This document shows, in pieces, positions 17,662 through 25,675 of a stretch of DNA of 52,943 bases. The notes below the pieces were generated by a model. The model made no database searches, had not been told where the DNA came from, and saw only the letters and a list, made by a program, of their open reading frames with translations. This stretch comes from Candidatus Bathyarchaeota archaeon (GTDB lineage: Archaea; Thermoproteota; Bathyarchaeia; TCS64). A program made the translations under genes and the position numbers. Location: positions 2,064 through 55,006 of the forward strand of contig PBSW01000023.1 of NCBI GenBank assembly GCA_002726865.1, in the 5' to 3' direction. How positions within the stretch are numbered: the stretch's first letter is position 1; the number at the start of each line of letters is the position of its first letter.

Positions 17662-18984
17662 ATGTGTGAAAACTACTCGAAGGTGACCCGGGAGTACCTT
17701 TTTGGCACCTGGAAGTACCAGAAAACATGGAACCCAAAGGTCATTGTGAAAGCTGAGGGCTCACGATTCACAGACTCGACTGGGATGACCTATCTCGATT
17801 TCTCAAGCCAACTCGTCTGCTCCAACCTAGGACACAGCAACAAGGCCGTCAAGAAGGCGATAGCGGCCCAGGGGGCAAAGTTATCATACATCGCCCCGGG
17901 ATTCACAACCCCAGCGGCTGCAAAGCTGGCACGAAAGCTAGCCGAGGTGGCCCCAGGGGATATCTGCAAGAGCTACTTCTCTCTAGGAGGCGCTGAGGCA
18001 AACGAGGCGGCTATGAAGATCGCCCGCTTCTATACGAGAGCTCCAAAGCTCATTGCCCGCTTTAGGAGCTACCATGGCGCTACAAGCGGGGCAATCAGTC
18101 TCACTGGAGACCCCCGGCGCCTCTACGCCCCAGTCATCCCCGGGACGGTCCACGCTCCCGATGTTTACTGCTACCGATGCCCCTTTGGTCTGGAGCACCC
18201 GGGATGCGGGGTCCAGTGCGCTGAATATATTGGAGATATAATCGAGATGGAGGGGGCAGGTAACGTCGCCGCTCTCTTTATAGAGCCAATAGTTGGGAGC
18301 AACGGCATCTTGGTGCCCCCTGACGACTACATGCCCAGACTCCGGGAGATCTGCACCGAGACAGGCACGCTGCTGGTCGCCGACGAGGTTATGACAGGAT
18401 TTGGCAGGACCGGGGAGTGGTTCTGCGTTAACCACTGGGACGTCGTTCCAGACATAATCACCATGGCAAAGGGGCTCACATCGGCTTATGTCCCCTTCAG
18501 CGCTACAATGGTACGAAAACCTATAGCAGACTATTTCGAGGATGACAACCTCTTTTGTCACGGGCAGACCTACGCTAACCATCCCATAGGATGTGCCGCC
18601 GGGCTCGCCGCCGTCGAAGAGTACCAGCGCCTCGACCTAGTCTCACGAACCAAGAAGATGGGGAGGTACCTCGGGAAGCGCCTCGGTGAGCTCCAAGATT
18701 CTCATCCGTCTGTGGGGGAGGTCAGGGGAAAAGGATTGTTCTGGGGCATCGAGCCCGTCAAGAACAGAGAGACCAAGGAGCCCTTCGCCACTAGAAAGCA
18801 GCGCTTTGAGACCACTATGCTCGGAAAGATGGCCGGTGAGGCCCTCAAGAGAGGAGTCTATTTTTTCACCATACTCAATACCATGATCTTCAGCCCGCCC
18901 CTTATAGTCACTGAAGAGGAGATAGATGAGGGCGTAGCCGTTATTGATGAGGTCCTTAAGCTCGCGGATGCTAAATGCATTTAG
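17662..18984 (+). CDS. Class III PLP aminotransferase (taurine/omega-amine type)
   Basis: A 440-residue fold-type I PLP enzyme transferring an omega-amino group to an alpha-keto acid. Seen: FSLGGAEANEAAMKIARFY (PLP phosphate loop), RSYHGAT (137-141), DEVMTGFGRTG with PLP Asp241, and MAKGLTSAY with Schiff-base Lys270. The N terminus (EYLFGTWKYQKTWNP) and the VYCYRCPFGLEHPGC segment resemble taurine-pyruvate and related omega-transaminases. An ATG follows AGGAG at 17648-17652. The 3' end overlaps the convergent tgtA by 4 bp. Given ComDE 1 kb away, sulfoacetaldehyde/taurine is a possible substrate, but this is only inference; 4-aminobutyrate or beta-alanine are alternatives. Confidence 0.8.
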   Translation: MCENYSKVTREYLFGTWKYQKTWNPKVIVKAEGSRFTDSTGMTYLDFSSQLVCSNLGHSNKAVKKAIAAQGAKLSYIAPGFTTPAAAKLARKLAEVAPGDICKSYFSLGGAEANEAAMKIARFYTRAPKLIARFRSYHGATSGAISLTGDPRRLYAPVIPGTVHAPDVYCYRCPFGLEHPGCGVQCAEYIGDIIEMEGAGNVAALFIEPIVGSNGILVPPDDYMPRLREICTETGTLLVADEVMTGFGRTGEWFCVNHWDVVPDIITMAKGLTSAYVPFSATMVRKPIADYFEDDNLFCHGQTYANHPIGCAAGLAAVEEYQRLDLVSRTKKMGRYLGKRLGELQDSHPSVGEVRGKGLFWGIEPVKNRETKEPFATRKQRFETTMLGKMAGEALKRGVYFFTILNTMIFSPPLIVTEEEIDEGVAVIDEVLKLADAKCI

Positions 18985-20603
18985 ACACCGAGGACACTCT
19001 TCAAGGCGGCGACGACCCTCCCCCGGGTCTCATTGCTCCATAGCCCATCAGCCAAGAGTATATGGATGCCTCTCTCTGAATCCTCACCGAGCTCCGTGAA
19101 CCTTTTCTGAACGGTAAAGTCTAGGTCCCCCTCCCCCACGAGAAGCAGAACCTCAGGGAATCCGCTCTCTAAGACGTAAGAGACAGCGATCTCCGCTGTG
19201 AAATCAATGGTCTCCCTGTCAAATGGCTCTGTTATCTCGCTCTGGCTGAGGGGATAAGTCTCGGCGAGTTCCAGCGGGACGACCCCGTAGGGGGCTGCGA
19301 AGAAAGAGATCTGGAGCCTCTCAATGGCCTCACCGAGGTTATTATCGAGGTCTTTCTTAAGCGCCTGGAACCCATTGGACTTAGAGTAGGGTCTCCAGCT
19401 GGGTGCGCTGGCTAGGAGGAGGGTCTTCTCGGTCTCAGAGGGGCTATGGCTCCTTCTCAGCCTCCATACGTGACGGGTCACATCAGGCCGGGCAGTACTA
19501 TCGTAGCTGAAATAAAATGCGCCCCGTCCCTTGTACCCGGGGCTCCGCTCCTCTATCTTCTTCCTATAGATGTGTAGCCTCTTTAGGGCGGAGGCCATGG
19601 CAGGATGAGCGCGACTCCTTGCCTCCACGAGATCCCAAAGAGTCCCTTCCACTATGTTTTGCTTCACCCTCCTCATCTCCGCCATGGTGACCCACAGGTT
19701 GTGCTCTGAGAGGAGCCTCTCCCGCTCACCCTTGATCATCCTCTTGAGCGTTTGAGAGCTGGTCCCGCTGCAAACGGGGCAGCAGCACGGAAGATAGTTT
19801 AGGTCCTTAAGCTTTAATGTACCTAAAGGGGTCAAGTAGCGCCCCGCTTTGGCGTAGAGAGCGTAGGCTGCAGAATCGAATAGATCGCAACCCAGAGCAA
19901 CGGCGAGGCTAAACATCATGGGATGGCCGGCCCCGAAGAGGTGAAAGGGCCTGTCGACAGGGAGGTTAAGCTTTGCCGCCATGATCATGTCCACAAGCAC
20001 TGAGAACTGATAGTTCTCCATTACCTCAGTGGGGCTCCCCAGGGCGTGGACCTGGAAGGGCATTGCCCCGATCTCTCGAGCGGAACGCTCCACAAGGTCG
20101 AGGTGGGCACCTCCCTGTACAGGTCCCACCCAGAGGGTATCATCTCCCTTAATTAGGGATAACGCCTCTCGGGCCCTGCGGAGGGTTTCTTGAACTGTGT
20201 ACTCAACCCGCTCCCTAGGTTCTCCCCAGCCTGTGGGAATATCCAGTATTACTGCGATGTCAGAACCAATTCCCTGCTGGAACCTGATGATCTCCTTGGG
20301 ATTGGTCTCTACCTCCCCGTAGACGAGGAGCTGATAGGCCCCGGAGTCAGTAGTGACGATGCCGTCGTACTCGATGAGACGGTGAACGTCGAGTCCCGGC
20401 TCGCAACCGAAGTTTTTCATGATGATATAGGAGTTGGTGATGATGATCCCACAGCCGAACTTCTCAAGCATCCTCCGAGGAGGTATTATTTGCTTCACGG
20501 GGTTTACAACCGGCATAAATGCAGGAGTCTCTACAATTCCCCTCCTGGTCTTAAGCCTCCCGATACGCCCCATTAGGTCTCGGTCGCGCAACTCGAAAGA
20601 CAT
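18981..20603 (-). CDS. tgtA: Archaeosine tRNA-guanine transglycosylase, catalytic subunit
   Basis: Exchanges G15 of the tRNA D-loop for preQ0, the first step of archaeosine formation. 540 residues: TIM-barrel with TTDSGAYQLL (Asp86), GPVQGG, CDLFDSAAYALYAK (second catalytic Asp), zinc ligands C273, C275, C278 and His301 (PCCCPVC...EHN), then an arcTGT C1 domain to the end. The usual C-terminal PUA part is missing; the gene at 22614-23084 encodes it separately. Last gene of a leftward cluster MBF1-Fap7-zinc ribbon-Sm-tgtA. Confidence 0.92.
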   Translation of the reverse strand: MSFELRDRDLMGRIGRLKTRRGIVETPAFMPVVNPVKQIIPPRRMLEKFGCGIIITNSYIIMKNFGCEPGLDVHRLIEYDGIVTTDSGAYQLLVYGEVETNPKEIIRFQQGIGSDIAVILDIPTGWGEPRERVEYTVQETLRRAREALSLIKGDDTLWVGPVQGGAHLDLVERSAREIGAMPFQVHALGSPTEVMENYQFSVLVDMIMAAKLNLPVDRPFHLFGAGHPMMFSLAVALGCDLFDSAAYALYAKAGRYLTPLGTLKLKDLNYLPCCCPVCSGTSSQTLKRMIKGERERLLSEHNLWVTMAEMRRVKQNIVEGTLWDLVEARSRAHPAMASALKRLHIYRKKIEERSPGYKGRGAFYFSYDSTARPDVTRHVWRLRRSHSPSETEKTLLLASAPSWRPYSKSNGFQALKKDLDNNLGEAIERLQISFFAAPYGVVPLELAETYPLSQSEITEPFDRETIDFTAEIAVSYVLESGFPEVLLLVGEGDLDFTVQKRFTELGEDSERGIHILLADGLWSNETRGRVVAALKSVLGV

Positions 20604-20715
20604 GGCACCCAGAGATTAAACAGGGGTCCTGTATTTCACCTTGGTGCTCGGATTCTCGCGACAGCTCCTAGTCTCAGCTGGCGTGGATCTATAAAAAGAA
20701 GAGAGTTAGACTCCG

Positions 20716-21138
20716 CTAGGATGCCTCATTAACGAACCTTTGATGGATGTCGCGGACCCTGTCCGCAGAGGGACCGCTCCCCTCGATCACCCCAGACTCG
20801 TTAACCCTGATCTTGTCCATGACGACGATGACCCCAGCGTCATAGAAGATTCGAGTCATCTTGGGGAAGACCCTATCGAGTCTCGCTGCGAGCCCGTCTA
20901 GATTAAAGGGTCGATCCAAGGCAGATATCTTAGTGATAGTGGACCCGTAGACAAAGATCCTGTGGATTTTTGTCCCCTGATCCCCGGTCACGTCGCCTAG
21001 GACAACGCCAAGGGACCCTCCGTCGTACCCCAAGAGGACCCCTTCATAGGCGTTACCATCGTTGATCTCAACTTTGACGGCCTTATCTACCAGGAGTCCA
21101 AGCTCGTCGAAGAATTTCCTGCTGGCTACAGTGGCCAT
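20716..21138 (-). CDS. Sm-like archaeal protein with C-terminal extension (SmAP3-like)
   Basis: A 140-residue RNA-binding ring protein. Sm1 and Sm2 motifs fall in residues about 12-72: VKVEINDGNAYEGVLLGYD and IFVYGSTITKISAL. A second domain of about 65 residues (LDGLAARLDRVFPKMTRIFY...VIVVMDKIRVNESG) follows, as in crenarchaeal SmAP3, which is larger than canonical Lsm proteins. GGAGGT at 21146-21151 sits 7 nt before ATG 21138. Just upstream of tgtA (112 bp), suggesting shared RNA-processing roles. Confidence 0.85.
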   Translation of the reverse strand: MATVASRKFFDELGLLVDKAVKVEINDGNAYEGVLLGYDGGSLGVVLGDVTGDQGTKIHRIFVYGSTITKISALDRPFNLDGLAARLDRVFPKMTRIFYDAGVIVVMDKIRVNESGVIEGSGPSADRVRDIHQRFVNEAS

Positions 21139-21145
21139 TTTGTAA

Positions 21146-21184
21146 ACCTCCAGAGGAGAGAATACTACGTCGTCCTATAAAAAT
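21146..21184 (-). promoter_or_regulatory. TATA box and Shine-Dalgarno of the Sm-like gene
   Basis: Read leftward, TTTTTATA (21176-21183) is an archaeal TATA-like element about 38 bp before ATG 21138. GGAGGT (21146-21151) is a strong ribosome-binding site. This indicates that the Sm gene has its own promoter in addition to any readthrough from the zinc-ribbon gene. Confidence 0.55.
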
Positions 21185-21235
21185 GACAAAGTCTGGAATT
21201 GTGTAATATATACCAAGGTGGAGGGTCGTCTAAGA

Positions 21236-21424
21236 TTATTTTACGTCCCTCTTCTTGAGCTCTTGGATCATCGCTACCGCATCCTGGGAGAACTCTGTCC
21301 TCGCCAACACCTTCTGTCCCCGAAGCACCATCCTAAGGCCGCAATGGGGACATGCCCGGGTTCTGTGCCGCGTGTCCCCTAGTAGAAGGTTGTTACATCT
21401 TTTACAGCTCACCACTACATACAA
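21236..21424 (-). CDS. Small zinc-ribbon protein
   Basis: About 62 residues with two CxxC knuckles (SCKRCNNLLL and RACPHCGLRMVL) forming one zinc ribbon, then a helical basic tail (FSQDAVAMIQELKKRD). The frame is open further upstream into the kinase gene, but TTG 21424 (one base after the kinase stop) or the GTGs at 21415/21412 are the likely starts. Co-directional between Fap7 and Sm, in a translation/RNA cluster; probably a nucleic-acid or ribosome-associated adaptor. The exact function is unknown. Confidence 0.7.
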   Translation of the reverse strand: MYVVVSCKRCNNLLLGDTRHRTRACPHCGLRMVLRGQKVLARTEFSQDAVAMIQELKKRDVK

Positions 21425-21425
21425 T

Positions 21426-22004
21426 CTATTTAACCCCCAGGAGCACCCTAGCCTCAGGACTCCCCAGCCAGTCCACAAGGTTATATCGACATAGTCTTGT
21501 CCCTTTGATGATTCCTATCACCTCGTCTAATGTCTCCCCTGGGGTCCTACCGGTTGTGTCCACTTCGCATATCAAATCGGGTCCTAGAGCGTCTATAGCC
21601 TCGACTAGGGGCACGTCCAGGAGTTCGGCCTCAACGTTCTCGTGTGTTTTCTCGTCGGAGTAGCCTCTCCCCTGGAGCTCTTCCTTTATGATCCAGGGAG
21701 CCCTCCTCAGCACGATTGCGCAGTAAACGAGGCTACTAGGGACCACGTCATATGCATAGTGTCCCTCGATGATAAGGGGGCCATCCGATGCAGAGATCGC
21801 CTCAGCCATTATCTCATTAAGTCTGGAGAGGTCTACGATGTCTGTGTCCCTATGATCATCTTTGCCCAATAAAGAGCCCTCCCTGACTACGAGCTCTGAG
21901 ACGCCGATATTCTGCCATCCAAACCTCTCCGCCAAAGCCCTAGCTACGGTGGTTTTTCCTACTCCCGGGACACCGGCGATGATTATAGCTCTCCGATCAT
22001 TCAT
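21426..22004 (-). CDS. Fap7/AK6-type adenylate kinase-like NTPase
   Basis: A small P-loop NTPase (about 192 aa) of the Fap7/hCINAP family, which has adenylate kinase/ATPase activity and assists small-subunit ribosome maturation. Walker A GVPGVGKTT near the start; NIGVSELVVREGSLLG; IIEGHYAYDVVP; and RGYSDEKTHENVEAELLDV, a hallmark of AK6-like proteins. ATG 22004 is preferred over TTG 22013. It follows MBF1 by 44 bp and is nearly fused to the zinc-ribbon gene. The position in an RNA/translation cluster agrees with ribosome assembly. Confidence 0.85.
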   Translation of the reverse strand: MNDRRAIIIAGVPGVGKTTVARALAERFGWQNIGVSELVVREGSLLGKDDHRDTDIVDLSRLNEIMAEAISASDGPLIIEGHYAYDVVPSSLVYCAIVLRRAPWIIKEELQGRGYSDEKTHENVEAELLDVPLVEAIDALGPDLICEVDTTGRTPGETLDEVIGIIKGTRLCRYNLVDWLGSPEARVLLGVK

Positions 22005-22048
22005 TACAGGCAACCATAAACAGGCATTAGGCTCAGACGATCTCTCCG

Positions 22049-22549
22049 TTAGTCTTCGTCTTCATCTTCCTCGGCTTGACTCTGCTTCCAGAGGTCCCCC
22101 AGGGTCCTCCCGCTGGATACCCTCCTGGCCACCGGCACAGCAGTGGGTGTTGAGGCCTCCAGAAGTTTGATGTTAAGGGCGTTCTCTAGCTTCTTGATGA
22201 GCTTTCGATCCGGGTTTAGGGACTCCTGCTCGAGTTTTTTGATTACGGACTCTTTCTCCCTAATCATCCGCGAAAAGTCCTCAATATTCAATCTTTTCTT
22301 CTGCCTGGCCTTTCTGATCGTCACCCCGTAGTCTATAATGAGCTCTAGTCCCTCGGTAGCCTCCACCTCACTTCTAGGGCGCCTCGGGGGCGGCGGTGAT
22401 CCGCCCCTTCTCCTCCGGGAAGGCATGTTAGGAGACCACTCACTTGATCCGAAGCCGGCGCATCGGCCGCAGACAGTGAGTCTTCCACCCTCGATGACCC
22501 TCCTTTGGGGTTGTCCCCTGATCTCGTCTCCGCAGACTTCACAACGCAT
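22049..22549 (-). CDS. Multiprotein bridging factor 1 (MBF1)
   Basis: Archaeal MBF1, a ribosome- and transcription-associated HTH protein. 166 residues: N-terminal zinc ribbon CEVCGDEI...VCGRCAGFGSS, a Pro/Arg-rich linker (about 42-60), the XRE-type HTH (IRKARQKKRLNIEDFSRMI then KESVIKKLEQESLNPDRKL) and an acidic tail EEDEDED. It heads the leftward cluster. Only 64 bp separate it from the divergent PUA gene, so the two share a promoter region. Confidence 0.92.
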   Translation of the reverse strand: MRCEVCGDEIRGQPQRRVIEGGRLTVCGRCAGFGSSEWSPNMPSRRRRGGSPPPPRRPRSEVEATEGLELIIDYGVTIRKARQKKRLNIEDFSRMIREKESVIKKLEQESLNPDRKLIKKLENALNIKLLEASTPTAVPVARRVSSGRTLGDLWKQSQAEEDEDED

Positions 22550-22613
22550 CGTTGAGCCTCACTAAAGGGGGGGCGAATCCGCTATAAATGCTCAGTGTAT
22601 AGAAAGTTACCGG

Positions 22614-23084
22614 ATGGATTCGGATCTCAAACGTATTAGGGCTATCGCTGATTATCAGTTCGGGTTTGGTATCGGCGAAGCACTGTTTCCGGAGGATACC
22701 TCATTTGAGCGGTCCAAAAGGACCGGTAAGATCAGGTTCATCTGGATCGGTAAGACCCTCATTTCAGCTCTGAGGCCCACCGACGGGTTCTTTACATTCA
22801 CCATAGCTGGTGCAGAGAGGCTAGTCTCAATTATGAATCCACTGGAATGCACGGTTACAATCCAGGACAAAGTCGCTGAGGTCATCGCTCAGGGAAAAAA
22901 TGTGATGGCAAGGCACGTGGTCTCGGTGGGGGGCAACATCAGGCCTGGAGACGAGGTCATAGTTTTAGACTCGAAAAAAGTGGTCCAAGCAGTAGGGCGG
23001 GCCCTCCTCACCGGAAAAGAGATGTCCGTTTTCCAGACAGGCGTTGCGGTAAGGATCAGGCGTGGCCGAGATAGAGATCGTTAG
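22614..23084 (+). CDS. PUA-domain subunit of a split archaeosine transglycosylase
   Basis: A 156-residue C2-PUA module. RIRAIADYQFGFGIGEALFP and SKRTGKIRFIWIG match the pre-PUA domain of archaeosine TGT. The PUA domain follows (AQGKNVMARHVVSVGGNIRP, GDEVIVLDSKKVVQAVGRAL, ending VAVRIRRGRDRDR). In euryarchaea these are fused to the catalytic domain; in several crenarchaea they are a separate gene, as here. The catalytic part is tgtA at 18981-20603, which stops before this module. It should bind the tRNA 3' end/acceptor stem and help expose G15. It ends 2 bp before the convergent mtd stop. Confidence 0.85.
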   Translation: MDSDLKRIRAIADYQFGFGIGEALFPEDTSFERSKRTGKIRFIWIGKTLISALRPTDGFFTFTIAGAERLVSIMNPLECTVTIQDKVAEVIAQGKNVMARHVVSVGGNIRPGDEVIVLDSKKVVQAVGRALLTGKEMSVFQTGVAVRIRRGRDRDR

Positions 23085-23086
23085 GC

Positions 23087-23917
23087 TTATTCAAACTTTC
23101 CGAGAAGCTTTGTCTTCCTTTTGAGGGTTCCGTCTTTGAAGTGGACAAGTCGCTCCACTGAGTCGTTTGCTTTCTCGATCTCCCTGGCCTGATCACAGAG
23201 CCTCGCTGCGGTTCTCATTAGCTCGTGAGCAGCGGCGACGATAGGAAGGTAGTTAGAAGCCCCTTTGATCTTGAAGCAACCCTCGACGTCGAGGGTTGCT
23301 ACCTTTCTAGCTGCCTCAAAGGCGGCCATTGCCTTCGCCCTGGCGTAGGGGTTCCTGAGCCCGCTATGCTCCAGCGCCCTCGTCTTGTTCACAATCATCA
23401 TAGGAAGCACGGGCTCCTTGTCATGCTCGATCTCGTCGATGACCCGGTCCAGTTCGCTGTGAATGAGCCTGAATACCCCCGTAACTGAGAGGACCCGTAT
23501 AGCATCGGCGTTAAATAGGGCCATTTCGATGGGGTCGAGAAACGGCCGTTTCGCGCCGATCATGGGATCTCCGTAGAGGACTAGATATCCGATCCCCTCC
23601 TCCTCCCCAAGCTGCTTGGCTATCTTGCGGCTGGGCTCATCGGAGATGATGATGATGGGTTTCCCAGTCACCTTGAGGATCTCCCTCACCCTCGAGGGGC
23701 CAGGGAGCCCCGCGTTGGGTGAAATTATCACATAGAGGTCCGTGGGGACCTGGGCTGCGATGTTCCCGATGTCTGCCGCCTCTCCTTCGTTCATCTTGCA
23801 CCCTGAGGAGATGACCCTCACAGAGATATTCTTTCGGGAGGCCCTCTCGTCAAGAAGGGCGTCGATCAGGGTTGTTGTAGCGATGTATCCTGTCTTGACT
23901 ATGGTGATCTTGACCAT
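23087..23917 (-). CDS. mtd: F420-dependent methylene-H4MPT dehydrogenase
   Basis: Reversibly oxidises methylene-tetrahydromethanopterin to methenyl-H4MPT with F420. 276 residues, the usual Mtd length. Family features: KITIVKTGYIATTTLIDALL at the N terminus, RVISSGCKMNEGEAADI, IISPNAGLPGPSRVREIL, LVLYGDPMIGAKRPFLDPIE, and the C-terminal AHELMRTAARLCDQAREIEK helix. An AAGGTGAT ribosome site lies about 8 nt before ATG 23917. It is divergent from fhs-folD, placing H4MPT- and H4F-type C1 enzymes back to back. Confidence 0.93.
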   Translation of the reverse strand: MVKITIVKTGYIATTTLIDALLDERASRKNISVRVISSGCKMNEGEAADIGNIAAQVPTDLYVIISPNAGLPGPSRVREILKVTGKPIIIISDEPSRKIAKQLGEEEGIGYLVLYGDPMIGAKRPFLDPIEMALFNADAIRVLSVTGVFRLIHSELDRVIDEIEHDKEPVLPMMIVNKTRALEHSGLRNPYARAKAMAAFEAARKVATLDVEGCFKIKGASNYLPIVAAAHELMRTAARLCDQAREIEKANDSVERLVHFKDGTLKRKTKLLGKFE

Positions 23918-23997
23918 TTTCTAATCACCTTACACATCACTGAAGGGCTTTATGAAACTATTAAAATAACCCCTCAATACCTCATGTTTTGATTGAG

Positions 23998-25674
23998 ATG
24001 GCAATTCCCCCTGATATCGTAATCGCTCAGAGTGCTAAGCTCAAACCTATAACCGAAATAGCTGCCACCCTCGGGCTCAACGAGACCGATATAGAGCCCT
24101 ACGGCAGATATAAGGCCAAAATTAACCCGTCCGTCTTTAAAGATAGGCTAGACAAACCAGATGGAAAACTCATCGCCGTGACAGCCATCACCCCAACAAA
24201 GTCCGGAGAGGGGAAGACGACTATGGCTGTGGGTTTGGCCCAAGCGTTAGGTCAGCTTGGGAAGAAGAGCATCGTGGTTCTGAGGCAGCCCTCCCTAGGC
24301 CCTGTCTTCGGCATCAAGGGGGGCGCTGCAGGGGGCGGTTATGCCCAAGTTCTCCCAATGGAGGACATCAATATCCACTTCACCGGGGATCTCCACGCCA
24401 TCACTGCAGCCCACGACCTCCTCACTAGCCTAATGGAGAACTCTATCTACAGGGGGAACAAGCTCAACATCAACATTCATGAGATCATGTGGAAGCGTGT
24501 CCTGGACATTGAGAGCAGATTCCTCAGGAATATCGTAGCAGGCCTAGGAGGGAGGATGGGAGGCATCCCCTACGAGACCAGCTTTGAGATCACCACGGCC
24601 AGCGAGGTCGCAGCGATACACGCCATAGCGTCCGACCTTATGGACCTGAAGGGGCGTATAGGAGAGATCACTGTCGCTTTCAACAAATCTGGGGAACCCG
24701 TAAAGGCGAAGGCCCTCGGTGCTGAGGGTGCCATGGCAATCCTCATGAAGGAGGCGACCAAACCCAACCTAGTCCAGACTCTTGAGAACACTCCGGCTAT
24801 AATCCACGGGGGGCCTTTCGCGAACATCGCCCACGGCTGCCCGAGCCTCATCGCTATAAAGACCGCCCTCAAGCTCACCGATTATGTCGTAGTGGAGCCA
24901 GGATTCGGAGCAAATTTGGGCCTTGAAAAGTTCTGTAACATAGCGGCCAGAGCAGGCGGCCTTAAGCCCCATATAGCGGTCATTGTCGCCACTATAAAGG
25001 CCCTCAAAACACATAGCGGCGTCAAGAAGAGGCAACTCAGGGAGACCAACGTCGAGGCTGTTAAAGCAGGCCTCCCTATGTTAGAGAACGAGATTAAGAA
25101 TGCCCGAAAGTTCGGGCTTAGGGTTGTGGTTTGCATGAACCACTTTGCTAATGACTCCAAAAAGGAGATCGATGCGGTCCTTGACTGGTGCAGGTCGAAC
25201 AATGTCCCTGCCGCCTTTACGGACACTGTTCTAAAGGGTGGACCCGGGGGAGTTGAGCTAGCAAACCTTGTCCTCAAGGAGCTGGAGAATCCTAGCGACT
25301 TTCACCCCCTCTATGAACTGGACCTCCCAGTAGAAGAGAAGATCAGGTCCATTGCCACCAATATGTATCAGGTCTCCGACATCCGGCTCCTCCCTAAGGC
25401 AAGGAAGGCCCTGAGGAGAATCGTGAAGCTGGGCTTCGATAAGATGCCCATCTGCATGGCGAAGACACCGCTCAGTCTTACTGACAAGGCCAACATCAGG
25501 GGGATTCCGCCGGAAGGGTACGTCCTTCCTATCACCAACCTTAAGCCAAGCACGGGCGTCGGGTTCATCGTCGCATTCTGCGGGGATATCAACACGATGC
25601 CAGCTCACCCTTCAAAGCCTGCGGCGCTGGAAATGGACATCGACGGGAACGGTGTCATTAAAGGACTGAGCTGA
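23998..25674 (+). CDS. fhs: Formate-tetrahydrofolate ligase
   Basis: ATP-dependent formation of 10-formyl-THF from formate. About 558 residues, full family length. P-loop-like TPTKSGEGKTTMAVGL (about 66-81), LRQPSLGPVFGIKGGAAGGG, DINIHFTGDLHAITAAHDLL, HGGPFANIAHGC and TNLKPSTGVGFIVAFCGDI are all canonical. ATG 23998 is preferred; a TTG at 23989 would add three residues. One base separates its stop from folD, a clear operon. The enzyme is uncommon in archaea and may be bacterial in origin; C1 units may feed purine or serine synthesis or an acetogenic methyl branch. Confidence 0.95.
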   Translation: MAIPPDIVIAQSAKLKPITEIAATLGLNETDIEPYGRYKAKINPSVFKDRLDKPDGKLIAVTAITPTKSGEGKTTMAVGLAQALGQLGKKSIVVLRQPSLGPVFGIKGGAAGGGYAQVLPMEDINIHFTGDLHAITAAHDLLTSLMENSIYRGNKLNINIHEIMWKRVLDIESRFLRNIVAGLGGRMGGIPYETSFEITTASEVAAIHAIASDLMDLKGRIGEITVAFNKSGEPVKAKALGAEGAMAILMKEATKPNLVQTLENTPAIIHGGPFANIAHGCPSLIAIKTALKLTDYVVVEPGFGANLGLEKFCNIAARAGGLKPHIAVIVATIKALKTHSGVKKRQLRETNVEAVKAGLPMLENEIKNARKFGLRVVVCMNHFANDSKKEIDAVLDWCRSNNVPAAFTDTVLKGGPGGVELANLVLKELENPSDFHPLYELDLPVEEKIRSIATNMYQVSDIRLLPKARKALRRIVKLGFDKMPICMAKTPLSLTDKANIRGIPPEGYVLPITNLKPSTGVGFIVAFCGDINTMPAHPSKPAALEMDIDGNGVIKGLS

Positions 25675-25675
25675 A

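Noticed and set aside
17528..17686. 52-codon frame ahead of the aminotransferase
   Set aside because: Overlaps the well-supported aminotransferase start in another phase and has no motif.
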